In this document: in pieces, positions 16,945 through 24,869 of the stretch | Layout: each line of letters begins with the position of its first letter | How positions within the stretch are numbered: the stretch's first letter is position 1 | Assembly: GCF_000820185.1 (NCBI RefSeq) | Contig: NZ_CDCA01000036.1 | Location: 62,786 to 126,785 of the forward strand | Direction of reading: 5' to 3' | DNA length: 64,000 nt | Origin: Aeromonas tecta | Lineage (GTDB): Bacteria > Pseudomonadota > Gammaproteobacteria > Enterobacterales > Aeromonadaceae | The notes under the pieces: generated by a model | Databases searched by the model: none | Seen by the model: the letters and a program-made list of their open reading frames with translations, nothing else | Told to the model about the DNA's origin: nothing | Position numbers and translations under genes: made by a program

Positions 16945-18643
16945 CTCTGTTTGTTACCCATTCTTTAATGACCTGAGCGGCCAGATCCGGTTCATTCGCC
17001 ACCAGCGCACGTACCGCCTTGAGCAAGTCTTCGTCGCGGTGCAGATCCGGCAGTTTCAGATGACCGTCACGCACCCCGAACACGGGTTCGGCTTCCGCTT
17101 GTGCCGCCAGCAGGCTGAGCTCGTCATCGCCACCCAGCACTATGCTGTTGTCCAGATCCAGCTCCCCTTCCGGTCTCGCATCCGGGTAGAGCAGGCGCTT
17201 GAGCATGGGCCGCACCACGGTCACGATCAGCACTATGATAACCAGCACCGAGGCGGCGATGCGCACCGCGCGCCAGAACCAGGCCTGCTCGTAGATAGGG
17301 ATGTCGGCCATGGCCTCCAGTTCGGGACGATTGAACGGGATGGCGACCACTTCCAGGGTATCGCCACGGGTCACGTCAAAACCGAGGCCGCCGCTGAGCA
17401 GACGGCGCAGGGTATCGAGTTCGGCCTGGCTGCGGGGCTCCCGGGTGACGGCGCCCTCGGCGCCAGGAGTCGCTTTGTAATCCACCGCCACCGACACCGT
17501 CATGCGGCGAATACCGCCCTGCTGGCGCCGGATATGGCTGACGGTGGTGTCCAGTTCGAAGTTGCGGGTCGCCTCTTTGCGGGAGCGGCCACTGGAAGCG
17601 GACTCGGCATCGGCGCCGGTCGCCTGCTGGGGAATGGAGGACGCCGCGGGCGGCTGGTTGGAGAGCGCCCCAGGCACACCGCCATTACTGCCCGTCCCGC
17701 TGTTGTCTTCCACCGTCATCTCGGAGCGCACGGCGGGCAGATCGGGGTTATAGGTCTTGCGGGTCTGCTCCTGCTGGGAGAAGTCGAGGGAGAGATCCAC
17801 CTCTGCCGTGTAGTTGTCGGCGCCCAATACGGGGATCAGGATGGCGTCAATTTTTTGTTTGTATTCCAGCTCCTGCTTCTGCTGCATCGCAAACTCTTTA
17901 CGGGTCTGGGCAGAGAGCGGATCCTGGGAGCCGGAGTTGAGCAGCCGACCGTTCTGATCGGTGACGGTGACCCGGGTCGGCTCCAGGCCGTGCACGGCGG
18001 AAGCGACCATGTCGACGATGGAATCCACTTCCCCCTGGCCGAGGGCGCTGCCCTTGAGGCTCAGCACCACGGTCGCGCTCGGTTTGCGCTCGTTGCGGGC
18101 GAACACGTTGTCTTTGGGAATGGCCAGCAGCACCTGGGCCTTAGCCACGTTCTGGAACTGCTCGATGGCGCTCGCCAGCTGACGCTCGCGGCTGAGCTTG
18201 AGTCGCTCGCCCTCCATGCGTTGGCTGACGCCGAAGCTGGAGTCCTTGAGCAGGATGGACTCGCCATCGTTGCTGACATCGGTGTTGCCCGCCAGCCCAG
18301 CCCGGGTCAGGCGCAGGCGGATGTCGGCATAGTTCTCGGCACTGACCAGCACGCTCTTGCCATCCACCTGATAGGGGATCTTCTGCTGATCGAGGTAGTC
18401 GAGGGTGGAGACCAGCTCCTGGGTGTTGAAGGTGCCAAGAGGACGCATCTCCGGCTCCTTGCCCCACAGCAGGATGAACACGGCGATGGCCAGACAGATG
18501 GTCAACCCCAGGATCAGGGTGATCTGGCGCAGCACGTCGGTGTTGGACAGGAACCCCAGCGCCGAGCTCTTCTGCTCGTGCTCATCGAGCGTTGCCGCCC
18601 CTTCGTTGTTGATCAGCAGGTCGCCGTTTTGATCAGTAGCCAC
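16937..18643 (-). CDS. fliF: FliF, MS-ring protein
   Basis: 568 residues; base of the flagellar rotor. Transmembrane helices lie near residues 37-56 (ITLILGLTICLAIAVFILLW) and near 455 (ASVLVIIVLIVTVV), flanking the periplasmic ring-building domains. The cytoplasmic C-terminus binds FliG. Starts with GTG at 18643 (MATDQNGDLL). A mini-ORF ending at 18633 overlaps this start, and its head (MAT) echoes FliF. Confidence 0.96.
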   Translation of the reverse strand: MATDQNGDLLINNEGAATLDEHEQKSSALGFLSNTDVLRQITLILGLTICLAIAVFILLWGKEPEMRPLGTFNTQELVSTLDYLDQQKIPYQVDGKSVLVSAENYADIRLRLTRAGLAGNTDVSNDGESILLKDSSFGVSQRMEGERLKLSRERQLASAIEQFQNVAKAQVLLAIPKDNVFARNERKPSATVVLSLKGSALGQGEVDSIVDMVASAVHGLEPTRVTVTDQNGRLLNSGSQDPLSAQTRKEFAMQQKQELEYKQKIDAILIPVLGADNYTAEVDLSLDFSQQEQTRKTYNPDLPAVRSEMTVEDNSGTGSNGGVPGALSNQPPAASSIPQQATGADAESASSGRSRKEATRNFELDTTVSHIRRQQGGIRRMTVSVAVDYKATPGAEGAVTREPRSQAELDTLRRLLSGGLGFDVTRGDTLEVVAIPFNRPELEAMADIPIYEQAWFWRAVRIAASVLVIIVLIVTVVRPMLKRLLYPDARPEGELDLDNSIVLGGDDELSLLAAQAEAEPVFGVRDGHLKLPDLHRDEDLLKAVRALVANEPDLAAQVIKEWVTNRDA

Positions 18644-18689
18644 GGATTATGTCCTTGTTGCTGACATGTTCATGATGCGCAGTCGCCAT
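18633..18689 (-). repeat. fliE tail / fliF head duplication with 18-codon mini-ORF
   Basis: The 13-nt block at the fliE end (plus strand 18718-18730) is repeated exactly at 18665-18677. The insert carries an ORF that begins MATAHHEH, echoing the FliF start MATDQNGD, runs through the copied fliE tail DNA, and ends with TGA overlapping the fliF GTG region by 11 nt. Same geometry as at fliN-fliO, but the copied part is shorter. Confidence 0.65.
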
Positions 18690-18708
18690 GGTGTATTAAA
18701 TTCCACGT

Positions 18709-19026
18709 TTAAACCGGCATGTTCATGATGGTCTTGTAGGCATCGACCATCTTGTTGCGCACCTGCACCGTTGCCTCGAAGGCGATGGAGGATTTCTGCC
18801 CGGCGATCATCACCTCGGACAGGTCCACCGACTTGTCACCCATGTCGAAGCGGGTACGCAGATCGTTGGCGCTGCCCTGCAGCTCGTTGACATTGCCGAG
18901 TGCCTGTTGCAACAGCTGGCCAAAATCCGATGTGACCTGACGACCGGGCTGGGTCAGCGGCGTGGCGCCGGCTTCGACCTTGAGCGCCTGCATCTCTTGC
19001 ATCAGGCTGCTTGCACTTATTTCCAT
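18709..19026 (-). CDS. fliE: FliE, MS-ring/rod junction protein
   Basis: 105 residues, the usual FliE size. The conserved C-terminal part has VMIAGQKSSIAFEATVQVRN followed by KMVDAYKTIMNMPV. FliE is the first exported component and links the MS ring to the rod. ATG 19026 has GGAAG upstream. It is the first gene of the fliE-F-G-H-I-J unit, behind a sigma-54 promoter. Confidence 0.96.
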   Translation of the reverse strand: MEISASSLMQEMQALKVEAGATPLTQPGRQVTSDFGQLLQQALGNVNELQGSANDLRTRFDMGDKSVDLSEVMIAGQKSSIAFEATVQVRNKMVDAYKTIMNMPV

Positions 19027-19066
19027 CTTCCATCCCCAGACAAATCATTGACGCTGACAGGCAATA

Positions 19067-19083
19067 AGCAATTAGGGTGCCAA
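19067..19083 (-). promoter_or_regulatory. sigma-54 promoter of fliEFGHIJ
   Basis: Minus-strand TTGGCACCCTAATTGCT has the consensus TGGCAC -24 element and TTGCT -12 element, with GG and GC 10 nt apart. It is the best sigma-54 match in the window. The start is expected near 19056, 30 nt before the fliE ATG. Confidence 0.92.
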
Positions 19084-19207
19084 CCAGAGCAGTTCACCGG
19101 GAAATGACGCGGGCAAGGCCGCCAAAAACTGCGCAGCAACCCGGCAGAAGGCGGCGCCCGCCCTCAAGGGCGGCCAGGTATCAAGCATAGAGATGGGAAG
19201 GGGCCGC

Positions 19208-19573
19208 TCACGCCAGCAGCAGCCGCAGGTAGCTGAGGTGAAGATCGTAGTGCTCGCCGGCGGGCAGTTTGACCAGCACCTCATCATGCAGATAGTGCGC
19301 CCTGGCGCTCGCCTGCTCGGGAGCGATCAGTCCTACTTCCACCAGCTTGGCGACGATGGCGACCGCCAGGGCCATGGTGGCTGCCTCTGGCTGTCCCCAG
19401 CCAAAGCCGCCCTCATGCGCGAACAGCTCGGGCCTGGGCGCGAGGGGCGCAACCTGATCGCCCCAGACCCAGAAGGCCGCGGGGACGCCCTCCTGTAGAC
19501 GCAGATAGATGCTCTGCCGATCCCACTCCCGGCGCTGGGCCGCCATCACATCCTGTTCGGGCTCATGGGCCAT
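19208..19573 (-). CDS. Unknown 121-residue protein upstream of fliE
   Basis: I do not recognise this protein. It is cytoplasmic by appearance (no signal or membrane helix), acidic at the N-terminus (MAHEPEQDVMAAQRREWDRQ), with a Trp-rich segment (VPAAFWVWGDQVAPLAPRPE) and a helical, Leu/Ala-rich C-terminus ending YLRLLLA. AAGGAGAGG precedes ATG 19573, a strong ribosome site. It is co-oriented with the flagellar genes, 125 nt from the fliE promoter, but a link to motility is only positional. Confidence 0.7.
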   Translation of the reverse strand: MAHEPEQDVMAAQRREWDRQSIYLRLQEGVPAAFWVWGDQVAPLAPRPELFAHEGGFGWGQPEAATMALAVAIVAKLVEVGLIAPEQASARAHYLHDEVLVKLPAGEHYDLHLSYLRLLLA

Positions 19574-19613
19574 ATCCTCTCCTTGTCCTGCGACCTTGTC
19601 AGCGTGCGCCCAT

Positions 19614-19642
19614 AAAAAAGAGGGCCCAAGGCCCTCTTTTTA
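19614..19642. terminator. Bidirectional hairpin terminator
   Basis: Stem AGAGGGCC / GGCCCTCT with a CAA loop, flanked by A-run on one side and T-run on the other. It lies downstream of the SYLF gene on the minus strand and separates it from the 19208-19573 gene. Confidence 0.85.
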
Positions 19643-19720
19643 CTGCAAGTCGCATCATTTAAACAGACAGTATTTCAATCTGATAGCAGAAAAAATACGG
19701 CCCCTTATGCCAGGTGCTCA

Positions 19721-20497
19721 TCACTTGTTCAAATCAGCATCCAGCCAATATTTGGAACCCGAGATATTGGCATCGAGCAGCAAGCCCTTCTCGCCAATCT
19801 GGTAGATGGCCATGCCGCCATTGTACTTGGCGGTGAGCTCCGCGCTCTCCTTGCCGGCCACGGCCCCCACCTCGGAGGTGGCTTCCCAGCCCTGATTGAC
19901 GAAGGCATCGAAGCGAGCCTTGTCCTCAAACAGGATCACCTGCTGGTAGAACTTGCCGCCGAGCCCAGCGGCGAGGCCGGCGCCGAACATCTTCATATAG
20001 GTGTGCTTGCCCGTCTTGCGGTTGACCGCCACCCCTGAGCCCTGGTTGGTGTGGATCATCAGAGAGAACTTGCGCGAATCGAACACCGCGTAGCCATAAG
20101 CTTTGTCAAATAGCAGCTTTGCAGAGGATTGTTCGTTAAAAAGCCGCACCAGGGCGGTGTCGGCCATGGTGTCGAGGGCGGTGCGCGCCTCGGCCGCCGT
20201 CTTGGGCTCCAGCATGGTGTTGAGCTCCTTGTCCGCCGCGGTCAGCCACTCCTTGCCGGTAGCCGCGCTCTCTTCCGTCCAGGCACCCGTCTTGTTGTAG
20301 GCATCGGCACCCCAGGTAGAGACTGACTCCCAGGTCGCCTTGGAGAAATCGGTGATGCCCTTCCACGCCTCCTTGCTGGTGTCGCTCACCGCGGTGCCCA
20401 GCTCGGACGCCGCTTCCTTCAACTTCGCCCAGTCGGCGTGACTGGGGGTAGACGCCAGCACCAGGGCGGCGGCAATCAGCCAGAGTCGGCTCTTCAT
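19721..20497 (-). CDS. Secreted SYLF/YSC84-domain lipid-binding-type protein
   Basis: 258 residues with a cleavable signal peptide (MKSRLWLIAAALVLASTPSHA). After a helical Ala/Trp/Lys-rich region (about 22-90) comes a YSC84/SYLF-like domain (about 110-258) with AYGYAVFDSRKFSLMIHTNQ, GSGVAVNRKTGKHTYMKMFG and AGLAAGLGGKFYQQV. Related eukaryotic domains bind phosphoinositides; the bacterial role is unknown. AAGGAG lies upstream of ATG 20497. Single gene followed by a strong terminator. Confidence 0.8.
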   Translation of the reverse strand: MKSRLWLIAAALVLASTPSHADWAKLKEAASELGTAVSDTSKEAWKGITDFSKATWESVSTWGADAYNKTGAWTEESAATGKEWLTAADKELNTMLEPKTAAEARTALDTMADTALVRLFNEQSSAKLLFDKAYGYAVFDSRKFSLMIHTNQGSGVAVNRKTGKHTYMKMFGAGLAAGLGGKFYQQVILFEDKARFDAFVNQGWEATSEVGAVAGKESAELTAKYNGGMAIYQIGEKGLLLDANISGSKYWLDADLNK

Positions 20498-20664
20498 GAT
20501 GTACTCCTTTTGCTCGTCAGCGGATGCTTACCCTATCAGATTTAAGCCGATGCGCAGAAGTGCTGAATTAATTCTCATACAGCACCAGTCAATGACTCAT
20601 GCCGACGGGTCAGCATTGGCTTCCCCGCCGTGGCTGGCGCGACGCCCTGCCACATTGCCTGGTG

Positions 20665-21090
20665 TTAGTTGAGGGGTTTGCCCTGCTCATCCACCACCCG
20701 CTCGCCATCTTCCTTGGCGAAGGCCCCTCGCTGCGGGTCTGGCAGGATCTCCAGCACGACTTCCGAGGGGCGGCACAGCCTGGTGCCGAGCGGAGTCACC
20801 ACGATGGGCCTGTTGATCAGCATGGGGTGTGCCAGCATGGCCGCGACCAGCTCTTCATCGCTGAAACGATCCTCGGCCAGCCCGAGTGCCTCATAGGGCG
20901 GCACGTTCTGGCGCAGCAGCGCGCGCGCAGGCATGTCCATGGCGACCAGCAGCGCCTTCAACTCCGCCTTGGAAGGCGGCGTCTCGAGATAGTGAATGAT
21001 GTTGGGTTCGATGCCCGCATTGCGGATCAGCCCCAGGGTATTGCGGGACGTGCCGCACTCCGGGTTGTGATAGATGGTGATGGCGCTCAT
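20665..21090 (-). CDS. arsC: Arsenate reductase, glutaredoxin-type
   Basis: 141 residues. The catalytic Cys lies in ITIYHNPECGTSRNTL (Cys about residue 11), with the family's PLGTRLCRPSEVVLEIL near the C-terminus. It reduces As(V) to As(III) for export by Acr3. I placed the start at ATG 21090. An in-frame ATG at 21123, just after the acr3 stop, would add 11 residues (MSIHLNHERAA) that look like an echo of the true N-terminus. Last gene of arsR-acr3-arsC. Confidence 0.93.
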   Translation of the reverse strand: MSAITIYHNPECGTSRNTLGLIRNAGIEPNIIHYLETPPSKAELKALLVAMDMPARALLRQNVPPYEALGLAEDRFSDEELVAAMLAHPMLINRPIVVTPLGTRLCRPSEVVLEILPDPQRGAFAKEDGERVVDEQGKPLN

Positions 21091-21125
21091 TGCCGCTCTC
21101 TCATGATTCAAGTGGATAGACATCG

Positions 21126-22190
21126 TTAGCGACGCAGGCCCGCTTCATACCAGGGTTTGCTGGCATTGACGATGCGCACCACCAGCAGCATGACCGGCAC
21201 CTCGATCAGCACCCCGACCACGGTGGCCAGCGCGGCGCCGGAATGGAAACCAAACAGGCTGATGGCGGCGGCGACCGCCAGCTCGAAGAAGTTGGAGGCG
21301 CCGATCAAGGCTGAGGGGCCGGCCACCGAGTGCTGCTCCCCGACCTTGCGGTTGAGCCAGTAGGCCAGCCCCGAGTTGAACAGTACCTGGATAAGGATGG
21401 GCACCGCCAGCAGGGCGATCACCAAGGGTTGTTCGATGATGGCATTGCCCTGGAAGGCAAACAGCAGCACCAGAGTCAGCAACAGTGCCGCCATCGACCA
21501 GGGCTGAATGCGCGCCATGGCCGCCTCGAAGCTCGCCCGCCCCCGGCGCAGCAGGGCTTTGCGCAGCAGCTGGGCGATGATCACCGGAATGACGATATAA
21601 AGCACCACCGAGGTGAGCAGGGTATCCCAGGGCACCACTATGCTGGAGACCCCGAGCAATAGCGCCACCAGCGGGGCAAACGCAAACACCATGATGAGGT
21701 CGTTCACCGCGACCTGTGACAGGGTGAAATAGGGATCGCCCTGAGTGAGGCGGCTCCAGACAAACACCATGGCGGTACAGGGCGCCGCCGCCAGCAGGAT
21801 CAGGCCCGCCACATAGCTGTCCAGCTGATCCGCAGGCAACCAGTCGGCGAACAGTCCCCGAATGAACAACCAGCCAAGGAAGGCCATGGAGAAGGGCTTG
21901 ACCAGCCAGTTGATGAAGAGGGTGACTCCAATGCCCTTCAGATGACCGCGCATCCGATGCAGGGCGCCGAAGTCTATCTTGAGCAACATGGGGATGATCA
22001 TCACCCAGATGAGCAGCCCCACCGGCAGGTTGACCCTGGCAATCTCCATGGCACCTATGGCCTGGAACAGGGCGGGTAACCCCTGACCCAGGCCGATCCC
22101 CACCAGGATGCAGAGTGCGACCCAGGCGCTGAGGTAACGTTCAAAAAAGCCGATGGCCGGCAAGGCCTTGGCATCAGATGCAACAGACAT
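21126..22190 (-). CDS. acr3: Acr3-family arsenite efflux permease
   Basis: 354 residues, ten hydrophobic helices, exporting arsenite. The Acr3 signature APCTAMVFVWSRL (conserved Cys) and ALIGASNFFELAVA are present; this is Acr3 rather than the unrelated ArsB. Start at ATG 22190 with GGAG 5 nt upstream, instead of the longer frame from 22211. It sits 36 nt after arsR. Confidence 0.93.
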   Translation of the reverse strand: MSVASDAKALPAIGFFERYLSAWVALCILVGIGLGQGLPALFQAIGAMEIARVNLPVGLLIWVMIIPMLLKIDFGALHRMRGHLKGIGVTLFINWLVKPFSMAFLGWLFIRGLFADWLPADQLDSYVAGLILLAAAPCTAMVFVWSRLTQGDPYFTLSQVAVNDLIMVFAFAPLVALLLGVSSIVVPWDTLLTSVVLYIVIPVIIAQLLRKALLRRGRASFEAAMARIQPWSMAALLLTLVLLFAFQGNAIIEQPLVIALLAVPILIQVLFNSGLAYWLNRKVGEQHSVAGPSALIGASNFFELAVAAAISLFGFHSGAALATVVGVLIEVPVMLLVVRIVNASKPWYEAGLRR

Positions 22191-22226
22191 GTGGACTCCA
22201 GAGACCAGCAAACGCGATGAGGGGGA

Positions 22227-22586
22227 TCACGGCTTGTCGCAGCAGGGGGGCGTGGGGAGCGCGCCCGTCGACACGGGGCCTGTGAGACCGCAGGCTTCAG
22301 GGTGCCCGGCGCAGCACTCTTCGGTGAGATAGCCGATGAGCCCGACCATCAAGCCAATGTTGGCGCGGTAGCGCAAGAAGCGTCCCTCCTGCTCCACCGC
22401 AAGCAAACCGGCATGCAGCATGGCCTTGAGGTGAAACGACAGGGTATTGGCGGCGAGCTCCAGACTGCTGGCCAGCTCCCCCGCCACCATGCCATCGGGC
22501 CCCGCCTTGACCAGCAAGCGCCAGACGTCCAGCCGGATCCCGGATGAGAGTGATTCAAAGACCTTGGTGGCCACTGCTTTGTCCAT
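22227..22586 (-). CDS. arsR: ArsR/SmtB-family arsenic-responsive repressor
   Basis: About 119 residues from ATG 22586 (GAGGA upstream; an ATG at 22598 is also in frame). Winged helix-turn-helix with ELAANTLSFHLKAMLHAGLL. No classical ELCVCDL motif is visible in the recognition helix. Instead, Cys residues cluster near the C-terminus (EECCAGHPEACG and PPCCDKP), a probable As(III) site of a different type. First gene of the ars operon. Confidence 0.92.
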   Translation of the reverse strand: MDKAVATKVFESLSSGIRLDVWRLLVKAGPDGMVAGELASSLELAANTLSFHLKAMLHAGLLAVEQEGRFLRYRANIGLMVGLIGYLTEECCAGHPEACGLTGPVSTGALPTPPCCDKP

Positions 22587-22621
22587 GTCGTTCCTCATAC
22601 CTGTCTCGAACTTTCATTTCG

Positions 22622-22651
22622 ACTATACAAGAATCATTGAAATGATCAATG
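22622..22651 (-). promoter_or_regulatory. ars operon promoter with operator-like inverted repeat
   Basis: Minus-strand -35 TTGATC (22644-22649) and -10 TATAGT (22622-22627), spacing 16. The interrupted palindrome CATTGA-N5-TCAATG (22635-22651) covers the -35 box, where ArsR binding would block polymerase. Promoter and palindrome are seen directly; the binding protein is inferred from the adjacent arsR. Confidence 0.6.
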
Positions 22652-22968
22652 TGTCATCATTTTTTTCAGCTGCTCCGCCCCGCCATCAATCAGACCCACC
22701 TCCTGTTCACGCCCCCAGACGGCATGCCTGCGAGCGGGTGGCGACGACGCTATCTACTGATATCTCAACGGGATGCGAGCCAACATGGCAGATGGACAGG
22801 CCCGGCGAACGCAGCCTCAAAACGGTCACAGGGCGGCGGCTGCGACGGGGCAATCTTGCCCCGCCAGAGATATTGTTCGGTTATGCCCTCGCAGCTGTAT
22901 AGTTTTTGGTTAGCCATTCCGGTAAAATCCGCGCCCTTATAAGAGAGCCACCTAAGAGTGATTGAGCG

Positions 22969-24297
22969 ATGTCCAACACAAAACAGGCCCCCAAAGTAGG
23001 ATTCGTCTCCTTGGGTTGCCCCAAAAACCTGGTCGATTCCGAGCGCATCCTGACCCAGCTGCGTACCGAAGGGTACGACGTGGTGCCCAGCTATGACGAT
23101 GCGGAACTGGTGGTGGTCAACACCTGCGGTTTCATCGACAGCGCGGTACAAGAGTCGCTGGAAGCCATCGGCGAAGCCCTTGCCGAAAATGGCAAGGTAA
23201 TAGTCACCGGCTGTCTCGGCGCCAAGGTCGATCAGATCCGCGAGATCCACCCCAAGGTGCTCGAAATTACCGGTCCTCACGCCTATGAAGAGGTGCTCGG
23301 TCACGTCCACAAATACGTGGCCAAACCGACCCACAACCCCTTCACCAGCCTGGTACCGGCCCATGGCGTCAAACTGACCCCGCGCCACTACGCCTATCTG
23401 AAGATTTCCGAAGGCTGCAACCACCGCTGCACCTTCTGCATCATCCCCTCCATGCGCGGGGATCTGGTGAGCCGTCCCATCGGCGAGGTGCTGGCCGAGG
23501 CCAAGCGCCTGAAAGAGGCCGGCGTCAAAGAGATACTGGTGATCTCCCAGGACACCTCCGCCTACGGCGTGGACGTCAAACACCGCACCGGTTTCTACGA
23601 CGGCATGCCGGTCAAGACCAGCATGGTGGCCCTGTGTGAAGAGCTGGCCAAGCTCGACATCTGGGTACGTCTGCACTACGTCTACCCCTACCCGCACGTG
23701 GATGACATCATCCCGCTGATGCGCGATGGCAAGGTGCTGCCCTACCTCGACATCCCGCTGCAACACGCCAGCCCGCGTATCCTCAAGCTGATGAAGCGCC
23801 CGGGCACCGTCGAGCGCACCCTGGAGCGCATCCTGAAGTGGCGCGAGATCTGCCCCGAGATCACCCTGCGTTCCACCTTCATCGTCGGCTTCCCCGGCGA
23901 GACCGAAGAAGAGTTCCAGATGCTGCTGGACTTCATCGACAAGGCCGAGCTGGACCGCGTCGGCTGCTTCAAATACAGCCCGGTCGAGGGTGCCAAGGCC
24001 AACGAGCTGCCGGATCCAGTGCCGGAAGACATCCAGGAAGAGCGGTTCCAGCGCTTCATGGAGCTGCAACAGCAGGTCTCCATCCGCAAGCTGGCCCGCA
24101 AGGTCGGCAAGGAGATGACAGTGCTCATCGACGAGGTGGACGAAGAGGGTGCCACCGGCCGCTCTTTCGCCGATGCCCCCGAAATTGATGGCCTGGTCTA
24201 CCTCAATGGTGAAACCGGCCTCAAGCCCGGCGACATGGTCAAGGTACGCATCGATGAAGCGGACGAATATGACCTCTGGGCCAGCCTGGTAGGCTAA
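22969..24297 (+). CDS. rimO: Ribosomal protein S12 methylthiotransferase RimO
   Basis: 442-residue radical-SAM enzyme that methylthiolates Asp of ribosomal protein S12. N-terminal UPF0004 domain with cluster Cys residues ([29 protein letters not shown]), the radical-[18 protein letters not shown] near residue 150, and a C-terminal TRAM domain ending LWASLVG. CPKN and PSMRG distinguish RimO from MiaB. Monocistronic, with two hairpins downstream. Confidence 0.97.
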   Translation: MSNTKQAPKVGFVSLGCPKNLVDSERILTQLRTEGYDVVPSYDDAELVVVNTCGFIDSAVQESLEAIGEALAENGKVIVTGCLGAKVDQIREIHPKVLEITGPHAYEEVLGHVHKYVAKPTHNPFTSLVPAHGVKLTPRHYAYLKISEGCNHRCTFCIIPSMRGDLVSRPIGEVLAEAKRLKEAGVKEILVISQDTSAYGVDVKHRTGFYDGMPVKTSMVALCEELAKLDIWVRLHYVYPYPHVDDIIPLMRDGKVLPYLDIPLQHASPRILKLMKRPGTVERTLERILKWREICPEITLRSTFIVGFPGETEEEFQMLLDFIDKAELDRVGCFKYSPVEGAKANELPDPVPEDIQEERFQRFMELQQQVSIRKLARKVGKEMTVLIDEVDEEGATGRSFADAPEIDGLVYLNGETGLKPGDMVKVRIDEADEYDLWASLVG

Positions 24298-24313
24298 CCC
24301 CGCCATCAAGCAA

Positions 24314-24371
24314 GGCACCGGCCAACCGGTGCCTCTTAAAAGCCAGTCAGTGAACGCTGACTGGCTTTTTT
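24314..24371 (+). terminator. Double hairpin terminator after rimO
   Basis: First hairpin GGCACCGG/CCGGTGCC at 24314-24333. Second hairpin AGCCAGTCAG/CTGACTGGCT at 24341-24366, followed by a T-run. Confidence 0.85.
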
Positions 24372-24869
24372 ATTGCGCGCGCCAGGTGGCAGGCCATGAC
24401 ACCGGCAGATTGCACGACTCGGCAAACGGCGGTTATGTCTGCGTCCTCCCCCATCAGCACCCCAACCTCGCCCCAGTGAGCCAGATCACGTCTTGAGCCA
24501 AATATCAGCGTCTTGTTTCAAGTACAAAAAAAAGCCCGCCACAAGAATAAAAATTGAGCACGATCCAGTTCACAGTATCGTCTTTGAACTGTCATAAAGG
24601 GTGACTTGGTGTTTCCTGAGAATTAATGCAACTATATAATTTTAAAGGTTTAAAAATACAATTTGACGATAATGACGAGGCGGCGCAGGTTTTTACGATA
24701 TCGACGAAATGAAGAGTTGTTGTTTTCCTGTTAATTCTGCTTTTCTAAGGGCGTTGGATGACACAACTACAAGGGTGAAAAAACCCGACCAACATAGAGG
24801 GCCGATATCCAAGCATGCGATTTCGGCGCTCCATTCCAAACATGGAAGACCAATAAGAAAGGACAAAAT
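24372..24869 (+). promoter_or_regulatory. Long leader and promoter region of the chito-oligosaccharide operon
   Basis: About 500 nt without a convincing gene. An inverted repeat CAGTTCA-N12-TGAACTG lies at 24566-24591. A good -10 TATAAT lies at 24635-24640 without a matching -35, as expected for an activator-dependent promoter. That leaves a leader of over 200 nt before the first gene. In Vibrio the equivalent operon is controlled by the sensor ChiS; no chiS gene is in this window. Confidence 0.5.

Noticed and set aside
16766..18664. 632-codon plus-strand frame opposite fliG/fliF
   Set aside because: Antisense shadow of fliF; no ribosome site or recognisable motif.
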